This document shows, piece by piece, positions 28,163 to 38,132 of a stretch of DNA of 64,000 bases. The position numbers were made by a program, and so were the translations under genes. Source of the DNA: Deinococcus deserti VCD115 (GTDB lineage: Bacteria; Deinococcota; Deinococci; Deinococcales; Deinococcaceae). The first letter of the stretch is position 1, and each line of letters starts with the position of its first letter. The stretch is taken from the NCBI RefSeq assembly GCF_000020685.1, contig NC_012526.1:2682001-2746000 (forward strand), written 5' to 3'. The notes under the pieces were generated by a model, which did not search any database, was not told where the DNA came from, and saw only the letters and a list, made by a program, of their open reading frames with translations.

Positions 28163-29118
28163 GCTCGCCTCGTGGCCAGAAGCACACATTCACGGGCGCT
28201 GACCTGCACCTCGGCGCAACTCAGACCCGCATGACCGAAGAGCGCCTCCCGCGCGGCGTCGCCCCCATAGAGCGCTGCGGGCAGCTGTGTAGGAGGTGTG
28301 AAATTGTCCAGCACCAGCACCCCGCCCAGACACAGGGCCTCAAGGAGACGGTCAAGCTGGGCCGCTTCACCCTTGGCCGGTGCACAGTCGGCAAAAATCA
28401 GATCGAAAGGCCCGTGAGCCAGTGCGCCGGTCCAGTCGCCATGCAGGACTTCGGCACGGGAGTCATGCTGCAACAGCCTCGTTGCCATGAGGGCGCGGTC
28501 CGGGTCGTTCTCGACCGTCAGAAGCCGGGCCGACGGGTCCATGCCCGCCAGCAGCCAGGCTGAGCCTGCACCCAGACCGGTGCCCAGCTCCAGCAGCCGT
28601 CCTGCCGGACGCGAGGTTGCCAGTACACGCAGCAGACGCCCGACCTCCAGCGAACAGCTGCGGTCAAACCCCACTTTCGCTGCTTCCGAGTCAGCCTGAG
28701 CCACCAGGGGCGGCACATCCAGGTGCTGCGGCGTCTCCCCGCGTGCCCGGAGCACCTGACGCAGCTGCATGTCGTCTGCCCATGGGAGCACGCGGGGATC
28801 AATCCAGGCCACAGGGCGCCCCTCTGGGCTGGGCTCCAGTGCAGGACTGGCCAGACGCAGCGGAAAACACAGGGAGTCTATTCCGGACGCACTGTGCAGG
28901 ATGACAGGCTCACCCGCCACCTCTGCGTGAGCACCGCATTCCTCCCAGGCCTCGCGGACGGCAGCCAGAGCGGGGCTTTCGCCCGGATGGATTCCGCCAC
29001 CAGGCAGGGTCCAGCCACCGCAGTCCCGGGCCGCCATCAATATGCGGCCGTCCTGTTCGATCCAGGCACAGGCGCGTCCGGTGCGCACGGGTGATGGCGA
29101 CAGGTCCAGAAAGCTCAT
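28159..29118 (-). CDS. Nudix hydrolase fused to a class I methyltransferase
   Basis: 319 residues, two domains. Residues 1-130: Nudix fold with a complete Nudix box at 41-63 (G41, E47, R55-E56, E59-E60, G62), predicted to hydrolyse a nucleoside diphosphate derivative. Residues about 140-319: Rossmann methyltransferase with [11 protein letters not shown] (175-185), acidic residue in TVEND (203), [10 protein letters not shown] and GGVLVLDNF, closest in pattern to O-methyltransferases. No stop or frame change separates them, so this is a true fusion. Start overlaps the deaminase stop by ATGA. Confidence 0.85.
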   Translation of the reverse strand: MSFLDLSPSPVRTGRACAWIEQDGRILMAARDCGGWTLPGGGIHPGESPALAAVREAWEECGAHAEVAGEPVILHSASGIDSLCFPLRLASPALEPSPEGRPVAWIDPRVLPWADDMQLRQVLRARGETPQHLDVPPLVAQADSEAAKVGFDRSCSLEVGRLLRVLATSRPAGRLLELGTGLGAGSAWLLAGMDPSARLLTVENDPDRALMATRLLQHDSRAEVLHGDWTGALAHGPFDLIFADCAPAKGEAAQLDRLLEALCLGGVLVLDNFTPPTQLPAALYGGDAAREALFGHAGLSCAEVQVSARECVLLATRRA

Positions 29119-29780
29119 GCGCTGGCCTCCAGCAGGGTCAGGGCTTCATTCAGAGGCGCCCCGTTGGCCCGCAGTCCCCGGAGCGCCCCGGACCCATGGA
29201 GCCTGCCCGCCACCTCGACGTCGCTTGGGTGGCTCTGACGGTAGGACCGCATCAGCGAAGACTCCAGTGAAGCGTGACCATCTTCGTAAAAACCCACCAG
29301 GGCCAGCCGCAACGCCACCGACTGCACAGAGTCAGGGGCGCGGCCTACCCGGATGGCCTTGCGGCTGACATATGGGTCCTCAGTAAACAGATGGGTACAC
29401 CCGGCCCACGGATCCGGCGCGGCGTACTCCACCGCGCGCACGGCACTCATGGCAATGGCCCCGGCACATTGCGGGCAGGGCTGAACCGTGGTCAGCACCG
29501 TCCAGCTGTAACACTCGGGCCTGGGCATGTCAGTCAGGGCCAGCAGGGCATTGATCTCCGCGTGGGCAAGGTCATGACCGCTGATCACTCCGGCTTCCAC
29601 ACGGCGGGGCTCGCCCAGGCGGTTGCGTCCACGGGCAAGAACATGCCCCTCCCGGTCCACCACGCACGCCCCGATGGGATAAGAGCCGTGCAGGTAGGCC
29701 TCCCAGGCTTCGGAAAGTGCGGCATGCCAGCCTGCAGACATCACGTCATCCACGGGGTCTGTGGTTGCGGGGCCTGTCAC
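29115..29780 (-). CDS. Zinc-dependent nucleoside/base deaminase family protein
   Basis: 221 residues. Zinc ligands and catalytic Glu: H73-A-E75 (LAHAEINAL) and C102-P-Q-C105 (TVQPCPQCAGAI), with PIGACVVDREGHVL before them, the cytidine/guanine deaminase arrangement. It is longer than TadA and has an unrecognised C-terminal third. GTG start at 29780 overlaps the GGDEF gene stop (GTGA). Likely deaminates a free base or nucleotide; which one is not predictable. Confidence 0.83.
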   Translation of the reverse strand: MTGPATTDPVDDVMSAGWHAALSEAWEAYLHGSYPIGACVVDREGHVLARGRNRLGEPRRVEAGVISGHDLAHAEINALLALTDMPRPECYSWTVLTTVQPCPQCAGAIAMSAVRAVEYAAPDPWAGCTHLFTEDPYVSRKAIRVGRAPDSVQSVALRLALVGFYEDGHASLESSLMRSYRQSHPSDVEVAGRLHGSGALRGLRANGAPLNEALTLLEASA

Positions 29781-30382
29781 AACGCCTCCCGGTGACGCGC
29801 GATCAGGTCGTCCAGCGCCTCACGCAGCAGGCTGGCCTCAGTCCGGCCCAGGGCACCGGACAACTTGGCCAGCCGCTCCAGCTGACTTTTGGGGTAGTAG
29901 TTGCTTTTCAGCACCATCTTGCTTTCCACATAGATGCAAACCCGGGCGCGCCCTTCACGCTTGGCCCGCAGCAGGGCCTCGTCAGCGGCGCGGTACAGCT
30001 CGGGAAATGTCGTGGCGTGCGCGGGACGTGCAGCCAGTCCCACACTCAGTCCCAGTTGACGCGGCCAGTGCGGATCGCGGTGGATATGAAAGTGGCGGAT
30101 CACCTCGTCAAACAGGATCAGGGCGGTCTCTGCGGCGGTTTCCGGAAGCAACGCCGCATATTCGTCCCCCCCGATGCGCCCGATCAGGCTGCCAGTCGGC
30201 AGGCTGCCGCTGAGCAGCCGCTCGACGCCCCGCAGCACGCGGTCGCCCTCGCTATGCCCCAGGGTGTCATTCAGGACTTTGAAGTGGTCCAGATCCAGCA
30301 CGGCCAGCGTCACCGGCGCACCTCCCAGGCCATGAAAGGCGTCCTCAAAAGCATTTTTACTAAGAATGTCCGGGCGGGGCAT
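29777..30382 (-). CDS. GGDEF domain fused to a ribbon-helix-helix domain
   Basis: 201 residues, cytoplasmic, no sensor or membrane part. Residues about 24-152 are a GGDEF domain: [18 protein letters not shown], active loop GRIGGDEY (71-75, last residue Tyr instead of Phe) and [16 protein letters not shown]. No RxxD inhibitory site precedes the loop. Residues about 156-197 match a ribbon-helix-helix DNA-binding unit ([15 protein letters not shown] then [17 protein letters not shown]). Start at 30382 with AAGGAG five bases upstream. May make or sense c-di-GMP and bind DNA; it heads the four-gene operon. Confidence 0.78.
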   Translation of the reverse strand: MPRPDILSKNAFEDAFHGLGGAPVTLAVLDLDHFKVLNDTLGHSEGDRVLRGVERLLSGSLPTGSLIGRIGGDEYAALLPETAAETALILFDEVIRHFHIHRDPHWPRQLGLSVGLAARPAHATTFPELYRAADEALLRAKREGRARVCIYVESKMVLKSNYYPKSQLERLAKLSGALGRTEASLLREALDDLIARHREAL

Positions 30383-30544
30383 GGGAGCTCCTTTGATCAG
30401 AAAATGGACCTGGGACGAAGATGACCGGCGCCTTCCCATCAGGCTGAAATCACATAGTCAGAATCGATTGTATGTCTGTTCTATATATATATGTTCGGAA
30501 TATGAGATATCAAGTTGCTATGCCAATTGCACGTGCTGGCGCAT

Positions 30545-30565
30545 CTTGAGCGCCCTAGACTCAGA
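30545..30565 (+). promoter_or_regulatory. HAIR-like (HspR) operator upstream of groES
   Basis: CTTGAGC, seven bases, ACTCAGA. The HspR inverted repeat consensus is CTTGAGT-N7-ACTCAAG; the match is 6 of 7 and 5 of 7 with exact spacing. It ends 17 bases before the -35 box. Whether HspR binds is untested. Confidence 0.45.
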
Positions 30566-30582
30566 TTGTCAGATTAGGGTAT

Positions 30583-30612
30583 TTGACATTTTTCTTATCG
30601 CAGGTCTATTCT
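30583..30612 (+). promoter_or_regulatory. groES-groEL promoter
   Basis: TTGACA (30583-30588), 18-base spacer, TATTCT (30607-30612). The leader that follows carries a perfect 8-bp hairpin CCGCTGGA-CAG-TCCAGCGG (30633-30651) before the ribosome site. No CIRCE element is present. Confidence 0.75.
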
Positions 30613-30694
30613 CGCGTGCGGAACGGCAAAAACCGCTGGACAGTCCAGCGGCTGAGTGCCCCATATCCCATATCTCATTGCAGGAGGAACCCAC

Positions 30695-30982
30695 ATGCTG
30701 AAACCCTTGGGCGACCGAGTTCTGGTTGAAATCATTGAAGAAGCCGAGCAGAAGACTGCCGGCGGTCTGTACGTCCCTGACACTGCTAAGGAAAAGAGCC
30801 AGCGCGGCAAGGTCATCGCCGTGGGCAGCGGCAAGATGCTGGACAACGGCACCCGCGTGGCGCTGGATGTCAACGTGGGCGACACCGTGTACTTTGCCAA
30901 GTACGGCGGCACCGAAGTCAGCCTGGAAGGCAAGAACTACTCGATCCTGGCCGAGCGCGACATTCTCGCCATCGTCGAGTAA
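30695..30982 (+). CDS. groES: Co-chaperonin GroES
   Basis: 95 residues, standard length. [18 protein letters not shown] opens the protein, the mobile loop [14 protein letters not shown] binds GroEL, and the dome region GKVIAVGSG follows. Forms the heptameric lid of the folding chamber. CAGGAGGA precedes ATG 30695. GroEL follows 61 bases later in the same transcript. Confidence 0.97.
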   Translation: MLKPLGDRVLVEIIEEAEQKTAGGLYVPDTAKEKSQRGKVIAVGSGKMLDNGTRVALDVNVGDTVYFAKYGGTEVSLEGKNYSILAERDILAIVE

Positions 30983-31031
30983 GAGACTTTTTCCGACCCC
31001 TCTCTTCTGCTGTCTGTCAGACCTGAATTAA

Positions 31032-32693
<1,662 letters not shown>

Positions 32694-32762
32694 AGGAAGC
32701 CCAAGTCCCCAGCGTGAACGCGGGCAAAGGGGGCACTCCCCCGACCCCGCCGGAACGCAGGA

Positions 32763-32801
32763 AACAAAGAGGCCTGAGCGTAGCGCTCAGGCCTCTTTGT
32801 T
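32763..32801 (+). terminator. Terminator of groES-groEL
   Basis: 18-bp perfect stem with a 3-base loop (AAACAAAGAGGCCTGAGCG arm); the 3' arm ends in CTCTTTGTTGTGG, giving a short T-rich tail. The core AGGCCTGAGC is the same as in the hairpin at 4969-5000. Confidence 0.88.
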
Positions 32802-32871
32802 GTGGTCGGTACAGGGCAGTCCGACGCGATTACCTGCCCCAGAACCCCGTCCATGACCTACCCTGCTTTTT

Positions 32872-33414
32872 ATGCTCGTCGTCTTCTCCGGCCTGCCCGG
32901 CACAGGAAAATCTTCACTGGCTCGGCTGCTGGCCCCACACCTGCATGGGGCGTACATCCGGATCGACAGCGTGGAGGCAGCCATCCTGGAAACAACGGCA
33001 CAGACACCAGGGGTCACCGGTTACGCTGCGGCCTACGCCATCGCCGCTGACAATGTTGGCCTGGGACTGAATGTCGTGGCCGACTGTGTCAACCCTCTGG
33101 CAGTTACGCGTCAGGCATGGATGGATGTGGCAGACCGGGCGGGCGTACCCCTCGTGAACATTGAGGTCCTGTGCTCTGACCAGGACGAACATCGCCGGCG
33201 GGTGACTGGCCGCGCCGATGAGGCGGCCCTCTATCGTGGCCATGTTTCCCCCGCCTGGGCTCCGCCCACATGGGAATCGGTCCAGGCGTCCCGGCAGGCC
33301 TTCGAACCCTGGGCTGAACGCCGCCTTGTCATCGACACTGCCGGGCAGACGGTGCCTGAAGCCTTTGCCACCCTGCTGGCTGATCTGCATCTCAGCTACG
33401 GAGTCCCAGCTTGA
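32872..33414 (+). CDS. P-loop kinase-like protein 1
   Basis: 180 residues. Walker A FSGLPGTGKSSLARLL at residue 5; DSVEAAIL and VVADCVNP are like the substrate and Walker B regions of small kinases of the AAA_33/zeta-toxin type; RRRVTGR provides basic lid residues. TACCCT (32859-32864) is seven bases before the ATG, so it is probably leaderless. Overlaps the next, related gene. Substrate unknown. Confidence 0.78.
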   Translation: MLVVFSGLPGTGKSSLARLLAPHLHGAYIRIDSVEAAILETTAQTPGVTGYAAAYAIAADNVGLGLNVVADCVNPLAVTRQAWMDVADRAGVPLVNIEVLCSDQDEHRRRVTGRADEAALYRGHVSPAWAPPTWESVQASRQAFEPWAERRLVIDTAGQTVPEAFATLLADLHLSYGVPA

Positions 33415-33986
33415 GAGCCGGCTCCCCTCTGCTGCTGGTGGTTTCAGGACTGCCTGCCTCCGGCAAGACGTTCCTGAGCTCGCATCTGGCGTATGGGCGC
33501 GGAGTGCCCCTGGTCACCCGGGACGCCTACAAGGAGATCCTGTATCACCATCTGCCGGACCTCGCGCATGCCCAGGCTGGACCCGTGAGCTTTTCGTTGA
33601 TATGGCATGTCACTGGAACCATCCTGGCCGCGGGAGGAAGTGTGGTTCTTGAGACTCATTTCTACCGTCCTGTCAGCGAAGGACACATTCTGGAGCTGGC
33701 GGCGACCCACGGTGCCCGGCTGGCTCAGGTCCACTGTGAGGCGCCATTGCCGGAGCTCAAGCAGCGTCACGCACAGCGGGTGGCTTCAGGCAGGCGGCCG
33801 CGTATCGATCTGCCGTTCGATCACGAGGAGCTGCCAGCCCAGGCGTGCTGGCATCCACTGAACCTGGGTGCGCCGCTGTTGCAGCTGGACACCACGCTGC
33901 CCAATTCCGGGAACGTGGCGCTGGCATGGGCAGTACAGCAAAGAGAGATTTCACTTCAACGCCAACAAAAAGAGGAAACCTCGTAA
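33411..33986 (+). CDS. P-loop kinase-like protein 2
   Basis: 191 residues. Walker A VVSGLPASGKTFLSSHL; GGSVVLETHFYRP resembles Walker B. Same fold as the gene before it but only distantly similar, so likely an old duplication or functional pair. TTG start at 33411 overlaps the upstream stop (TTGA). The last 14 bases lie over the 3' end of the candidate small RNA on the other strand. Confidence 0.75.
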   Translation: MRAGSPLLLVVSGLPASGKTFLSSHLAYGRGVPLVTRDAYKEILYHHLPDLAHAQAGPVSFSLIWHVTGTILAAGGSVVLETHFYRPVSEGHILELAATHGARLAQVHCEAPLPELKQRHAQRVASGRRPRIDLPFDHEELPAQACWHPLNLGAPLLQLDTTLPNSGNVALAWAVQQREISLQRQQKEETS

Positions 33987-34145
33987 GGTTTCCTGAGTGG
34001 TGCGGTCCTGCGGCTTTCTCGCCGCACAAACTGCTCGCACGCCCGTTTTTTGATCCTGGAGGTGGGCGTCTCCCTCAAGTGCATGGGTACATCGTGGACT
34101 GCACAGTGCATAGTTCAGAATCAAGCTCGGCTTGATCAGACCAGA
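33967..34145 (-). ncRNA. Candidate small RNA, about 180 nt
   Basis: Minus-strand unit with no open frame: promoter TTGACA-17-TAAACT (34180-34152) predicts a start near 34145, and a 9-bp stem (33973-33994, AGGAAACCT-TACG-AGGTTTCCT) followed by CTTTTT ends it near 33967. In the plus direction that hairpin has no T-run, so it belongs to this transcript. Internal stems: 34120-34136 (ATCAAGC/GCTTGAT), 34039-34069 (ACGCCC/GGGCGT) and 34009-34026 (GCGGC/GCCGC). It does not carry SRP, tmRNA or RNase P signatures. Class unknown; a 6S-like or regulatory RNA is possible. Confidence 0.6.
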
Positions 34146-34151
34146 AACACT

Positions 34152-34180
34152 AGTTTACTCCACCCGACCTCCAGTGTCAA
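34152..34180 (-). promoter_or_regulatory. Promoter of the candidate small RNA
   Basis: TTGACA (34180-34175), 17-base spacer, TAAACT (34157-34152): the closest match to the sigma-70 consensus in this part of the window, and pointing at no protein gene. Confidence 0.7.
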
Positions 34181-34189
34181 GCAGTGAAC

Positions 34190-35758
34190 TCAGTTGACGT
34201 GCCGTGCCTGGTTTTGCCAGAGTTCAGCGCGGAGGATGAACTTCTGGAATTTCCCGCTGGCCGTCTTGGGCAGCTCATCCCGGAACTCGTAGTGCTTGGG
34301 AGCCTTGAAGCCTGCCAGATGAGCCCGCACGTGGGCATTCAGGTCCTCGGGCGTGACCTGCTGGCCCTGATGCAGCGCCACGAACGCACAGGGAACCTCG
34401 CCCCACTGTTCGTGCGGCATGGCGACCACCACCGCCTCGCGCACAGCTGGGTGGGCATACAGCACGCCTTCGACCTCCACCGAGGAAATGTTCTCCCCGC
34501 CGGAAATGATGACGTCCTTGTTGCGGTCGCGGATTTCCATACGGCCGTCGGGGTAGGTCACGGCCACGTCACCGGTGTGGAACCAGCCTCCTTTGAGCGC
34601 TTCCGCTGTCGCCTCGGGATTGCGGTAGTAGCCCTTCATGACCAGATTGCCGCGTACCATGATCTCGCCCAGCGCCACGCCGTCGTGCGGGACAGGCTGC
34701 AGGTGCTCGTCAAGCACGTCTACCTCGCCGGCCAGGAGCATTTCGTAGCCCTGCCGGGCAATCAGGGGAGCTCGCTGCGCGGTGGGCAGGGCCTCCTGTG
34801 CGGCGGACAGTTCCGCCACGGTGATCAGGGGGCTGACCTCGGTCAGGCCGTACACCTGCGTGACGTGAAAGCCCAGGTCATTCATGTCGGCAATGGTGCG
34901 CGCGTGAGGCGGACTGCCGGCGGTGGCCACCCGGACGGAGCGGCTGACACGCCGCGCCTGCGCCGGGTCGGTCAGCATAGACAGCACCGTGGGCGCAGCG
35001 CACAGGTGGGTGACCCCGTAACGGTCGATGGCGTCGTACGCCGCTTCAGCGCGCACCGCCGGAAGTGTCACGTGTGTGGCGCCCACGCCGAACGGACTCC
35101 AGACGCCACCCCAGCCGTTGGCATGAAAGTCGGGCAGCGTATGCAGGTACACGCTGTCACTGTCCAGCTTGAAGTAGTACAGCGTCTCAGCGGCGTTCAG
35201 CAGCGTGTTGCGGTGGGTGAGCATGACCCCCTTGGGGCTGCTGGTCGTGCCAGACGTGAAATTGATGGTGATGGTGTCGTCCTCGTCCTGCACCGGCACC
35301 GGCAACGGCGAGCTGTCCTGCGCCCGGAGGCGCGCCTCGAAAGCCTGAGCGGCACCCAGCGCGTCTCCCATGATCCAGACCTCAATCCCGAGCCCGGCTG
35401 CGACATCCTGCACCCGCTCTGCCAGGGTCTCGTCCACCAGCAACAATGCGACCTCCGCGTGACGCAGCTGGAACTCGTACTCCTGCGGGCTCAGGCGGGT
35501 GTTCAGGGGCACCAGCACGCTGCCGGCCCAGGGCACGGCGCTGTAGGTCAGCAGGCCACCGTGGGTGTTGGGCGAAAGCACCGCCACGTTCCGGCCGCCG
35601 TAGCCTGCCGCCTGCACGGCTCTGGCCAGTTGAAAGATGCGCTCACCCCACTGCCGGTAGGTGAACTGCACGCTGCCCGGCTCGATGACGGCAGTGCGCT
35701 CGGCGTACACGTGAAGGCCTCGGCGGACCAGGTCAAGGGGTGTCAGGGGAGTTTTCAT
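34190..35758 (-). CDS. Acyl-CoA synthetase (AMP-forming)
   Basis: 522 residues. AMP-binding signature NFTSGTTSSPKGVMLTHRN, VYGLTEVSP, the GWFHTGDVAVTYPDG motif, DRNKDVIISGGEN and the catalytic Lys in PKTASGKFQK are all present. Activates a fatty or aromatic acid to its CoA thioester; the sequence resembles medium-chain/FadD3-like ligases. Start at 35758 (MKTPLTPLDLV) with GGAGG upstream; the longer frame to 35893 runs into non-coding sequence. No partner gene next door. Confidence 0.9.
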   Translation of the reverse strand: MKTPLTPLDLVRRGLHVYAERTAVIEPGSVQFTYRQWGERIFQLARAVQAAGYGGRNVAVLSPNTHGGLLTYSAVPWAGSVLVPLNTRLSPQEYEFQLRHAEVALLLVDETLAERVQDVAAGLGIEVWIMGDALGAAQAFEARLRAQDSSPLPVPVQDEDDTITINFTSGTTSSPKGVMLTHRNTLLNAAETLYYFKLDSDSVYLHTLPDFHANGWGGVWSPFGVGATHVTLPAVRAEAAYDAIDRYGVTHLCAAPTVLSMLTDPAQARRVSRSVRVATAGSPPHARTIADMNDLGFHVTQVYGLTEVSPLITVAELSAAQEALPTAQRAPLIARQGYEMLLAGEVDVLDEHLQPVPHDGVALGEIMVRGNLVMKGYYRNPEATAEALKGGWFHTGDVAVTYPDGRMEIRDRNKDVIISGGENISSVEVEGVLYAHPAVREAVVVAMPHEQWGEVPCAFVALHQGQQVTPEDLNAHVRAHLAGFKAPKHYEFRDELPKTASGKFQKFILRAELWQNQARHVN

Positions 35759-35893
35759 GCGCGGGGCACCTCCGGACTGCTGTGGGATGACTGAAACAGA
35801 TTTACTGTATCCCTGAGGCTGACTGTCCACCCCACGCCTGGCTGAACTCCCAGGGTGACACCAGTCGGCGGCATTCGTATAGCAACACAGCAA

Positions 35894-35918
35894 AACGCCC
35901 CCTGCTTCTGGGGGCGTT
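35894..35918 (-). terminator. Terminator of the 35935-36468 gene
   Basis: 9-bp perfect stem (AACGCCCCC and complement), 7-base loop; on the minus strand it is followed by TTGCTGTG, and the stem itself ends in a TTTT run. Confidence 0.7.
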
Positions 35919-35934
35919 GAACGCTCTATTCGTC

Positions 35935-36468
35935 TCAGCGCTGCTGGGTGCAGCGGGTGTCTTTAGGATTATTCTTACACAGCTTCTTGAACTGGCCAGG
36001 CGGCATCTGGCCGGGCTTCTTCTGGAGTCCCGGTGCCTTGGCCCAGGCAGCCTGACGGCCCATTACGGTGGTCAGTGCCACCTTCTGGCCATTCCTGTCC
36101 TTAACGACAATGCTTTGAGGGCTGACGGGCTGCGCCACGTTGACTGGCTGAGCCAGTGGATACACCTCGCGGACGAAGTTGTTGGTCCCGGCAATAGGCG
36201 TCATGACCTGCACCTGCGTTGCCGTGGTCGTAATACCAGGACGCACAATCAGGCTGCCACTGGGGCTGACGGTGGCTGCCTGCTGCTGGTCGGGAGTCAG
36301 CAACGTGACCCGCACTCCCTGATTGAGCAGGTTGATCACATTGGCGAGTGTCTGAACAGCAGGCGGGAACTCTACCCGCACGTCGATATTGGTGCTGACG
36401 GTCTGGGCGCCGGCCGCCTGTAACGCAGGCATGAGCGTCAGGGCGGCAATCAAGAGAGTCTTACGCAT
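35935..36468 (-). CDS. Secreted protein of unknown function
   Basis: 177 residues. Signal peptide MRKTLLIAALTLMPALQAAGA, cleaved near AGA-QT. The mature part has a repeated beta-like pattern (VRVEFPPAVQTLANVINLLNQ, PSGSLIVRPGITTTATQVQV) and a basic C-terminus with two Cys (KKLCKNNPKDTRC). GAGG lies eight bases before the ATG at 36468. I do not recognise a family. Confidence 0.7.
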   Translation of the reverse strand: MRKTLLIAALTLMPALQAAGAQTVSTNIDVRVEFPPAVQTLANVINLLNQGVRVTLLTPDQQQAATVSPSGSLIVRPGITTTATQVQVMTPIAGTNNFVREVYPLAQPVNVAQPVSPQSIVVKDRNGQKVALTTVMGRQAAWAKAPGLQKKPGQMPPGQFKKLCKNNPKDTRCTQQR

Positions 36469-36546
36469 ATCAGAAACCTCCAGCACACGCAGAAAATGTG
36501 TGTTTAACGGCTCTTACCATGGGGTCCGAAACTGACGCTCAGCTGA

Positions 36547-36583
36547 ACCGCCCGCTTCTGAAAACTTCAGAGAAGCGGGCGGT
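36547..36583 (-). terminator. Hairpin after the short DUF2382 gene
   Basis: 13-bp perfect stem (ACCGCCCGCTTCT and complement) with an 11-base loop that can itself pair (CTGAA/TTCAG). It lies 14 bases past the stop at 36597. Confidence 0.6.
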
Positions 36584-36596
36584 CCGGGTCAGATAC

Positions 36597-37064
36597 TCAG
36601 CTGTGCTCTGGCAGCTCTGGTTCGCTCAGCCGCTGTACATCTCCGCTTTCCTGAACCACCAGCTCCTCGTGAGCCAGCGTAGCCTCAAAGGTCCGGTTCT
36701 CGGTGATGGTCCGCTTGGCGATATTGACTTCCTCGCTGACGACCACACGCTTGTCCACCAGCGCCTCCTCGCTGTAGATCACCACTTCGCGGCGCTCCCC
36801 CGGTTGCAGGGGCTGATCGTCCAGCATGACCGCCTGGGTGCCGCGGGTGTGCTCGATCACCAGTACCTCAGTGACCAGTTCCACCGGCACCTGCACCGTC
36901 TCAGTGCGGACTTCTCGGGCGAAGGTCAGGGCGCCAGCCACTTCACGCTGCTTGTTGACAATCAGGCGCTCGGCACGCAGTTCGATCATGCCCTGCGGCA
37001 CGATCTCGTCACTGACCAGGCGGTTGGCCACATGGGCCTCGTCCTCAGAACGGCGGTCTGTCAT
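36597..37064 (-). CDS. DUF2382 (YsnF/AvaK) stress protein, short
   Basis: 155 residues. Composed of DUF2382 repeats: IELRAERLIVNKQREVAGALT, then VDKRVVVSEEVNIAKRTI with alternating Val and charged residues. Ribosome site AGAGGAGG before ATG 37064. Family members occur in general-stress regulons; molecular role unknown. It lies 81 bases after the longer DUF2382 gene, with a GC-rich hairpin (37101-37133) between. Confidence 0.8.
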   Translation of the reverse strand: MTDRRSEDEAHVANRLVSDEIVPQGMIELRAERLIVNKQREVAGALTFAREVRTETVQVPVELVTEVLVIEHTRGTQAVMLDDQPLQPGERREVVIYSEEALVDKRVVVSEEVNIAKRTITENRTFEATLAHEELVVQESGDVQRLSEPELPEHS

Positions 37065-37145
37065 GAAAGCCTCCTCTAAGCGCTGGGACCTGAGAACAGA
37101 CGCGGGGCAGGCCAGTTCAGGGGCCGCCCCGCGCCAGGGAAGGGA

Positions 37146-38132
37146 TCAGATCTTGCGGTCGAGATCGTCTTTGGTGTTGCGCAGACCGTTGGCGGCGTCG
37201 CGGCCCATCTGATTGGCGTCATCCATCAGGGAGCCGTCGCGCAGACCATCGCGGTTGTTCATCTCTCCGCTCATGTTGCGGCTCATGTCACCACTCATGC
37301 CCTGTGTGTTTACGTCTCCGCTCAGAAGCACATCACCATTCTGGTTGACGTCCAGCACTTCGCGGCCTACTTCAGCGGTGTGCGTTTCTGTTTCGGTTAC
37401 CGTACGCTTGCCGACCGACACTTCTTCGGTCACGAAGGCCTGCTTGCCGACATTGGCACGCTCCGCTTCAAGTTCTACACGCATGGTCTGGCTGTCATCG
37501 CCCAGACGGACATCGCCTTCTACAGGACGGCCATCGCTCACGGCGTGGCGCTCGATAATCACTTCTTCGCGCTGCAGAGGCACATCCACACGCTGCGTGG
37601 TAGTTTCCACGTGCTTGCCGATCTCTACGCTCCCGGCCACAAAGCGGTCCTTGTTGACGACCAGGCGTTCTTCAAGAAGTTGCAGACGGTCAGGAGTACG
37701 GTACAGGGCGTCATCCTGACGGAACCCGCGGTCCTGGGTGTAGGTGCTCTCATCCATGGAGTAGGTCGAGTCCGTACTGCGCAGCACGCGCTCGTCACTG
37801 TACTGGGCATCCATGTCGTAGTCCATGCCGACCGTGTAGTCACGCATATCCTTGACCTGATCACGTGACAGGTTGTCGAAATAGACACCGTCGCTTTCAA
37901 TGCGGGCCATACCAACAGGGATCAGCACTTCCTTGCTGCTGAACCAGCCACCGGCGTCCACGATCAGGTGACGGATGCGGCCGCTCTCAGGCTCCGCCAG
38001 AGCACCACGTACAGTCCCGATGCGCTCGCCATTCATGCCGTATGCGGTGCTTCCGGTGGGATCGTAGTAGTCGTTTCCCAGAACGTCGGCGTGGCGGCTG
38101 GTGATTTCGGACAGGGGAATCAATCGTGCCAT
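37146..38132 (-). CDS. PRC-barrel plus DUF2382 stress protein
   Basis: 328 residues. N-terminal PRC-barrel (about 25-95: [20 protein letters not shown].., LIPVGMARI) then two DUF2382 repeats ([20 protein letters not shown].., [20 protein letters not shown]) and a Met/Asn/Gly/Asp-rich tail ([19 protein letters not shown]). AAAGGAG precedes ATG 38132. Found with a second DUF2382 gene, as is common. Probably cytoplasmic; role in stress is known for the family only by expression. Confidence 0.83.
   Translation of the reverse strand: MARLIPLSEITSRHADVLGNDYYDPTGSTAYGMNGERIGTVRGALAEPESGRIRHLIVDAGGWFSSKEVLIPVGMARIESDGVYFDNLSRDQVKDMRDYTVGMDYDMDAQYSDERVLRSTDSTYSMDESTYTQDRGFRQDDALYRTPDRLQLLEERLVVNKDRFVAGSVEIGKHVETTTQRVDVPLQREEVIIERHAVSDGRPVEGDVRLGDDSQTMRVELEAERANVGKQAFVTEEVSVGKRTVTETETHTAEVGREVLDVNQNGDVLLSGDVNTQGMSGDMSRNMSGEMNNRDGLRDGSLMDDANQMGRDAANGLRNTKDDLDRKI

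Larger units (their letters stand above)
30383..30694. other. AT-rich regulatory region of groESL
   Basis: 312 bases with unusually low GC between the GGDEF gene and groES, including CTATATATATATG at 30481-30493. It contains a HAIR-like operator, a -35/-10 pair and a leader hairpin, annotated separately. No gene is seen in it. Confidence 0.7.

Noticed and set aside
33967..34145. Tried to fit the small RNA to 4.5S/SRP, tmRNA, 6S or Y RNA
   Set aside because: None of the core SRP, tmRNA or RNase P sequences is present. A closing stem between the ends is too weak to call 6S, and no Ro (rsr) gene is nearby to support Y RNA.
34184..35794. A 536-residue plus-strand frame opposite the acyl-CoA ligase
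   Set aside because: Shadow of a complete AMP-binding enzyme with all motifs intact.
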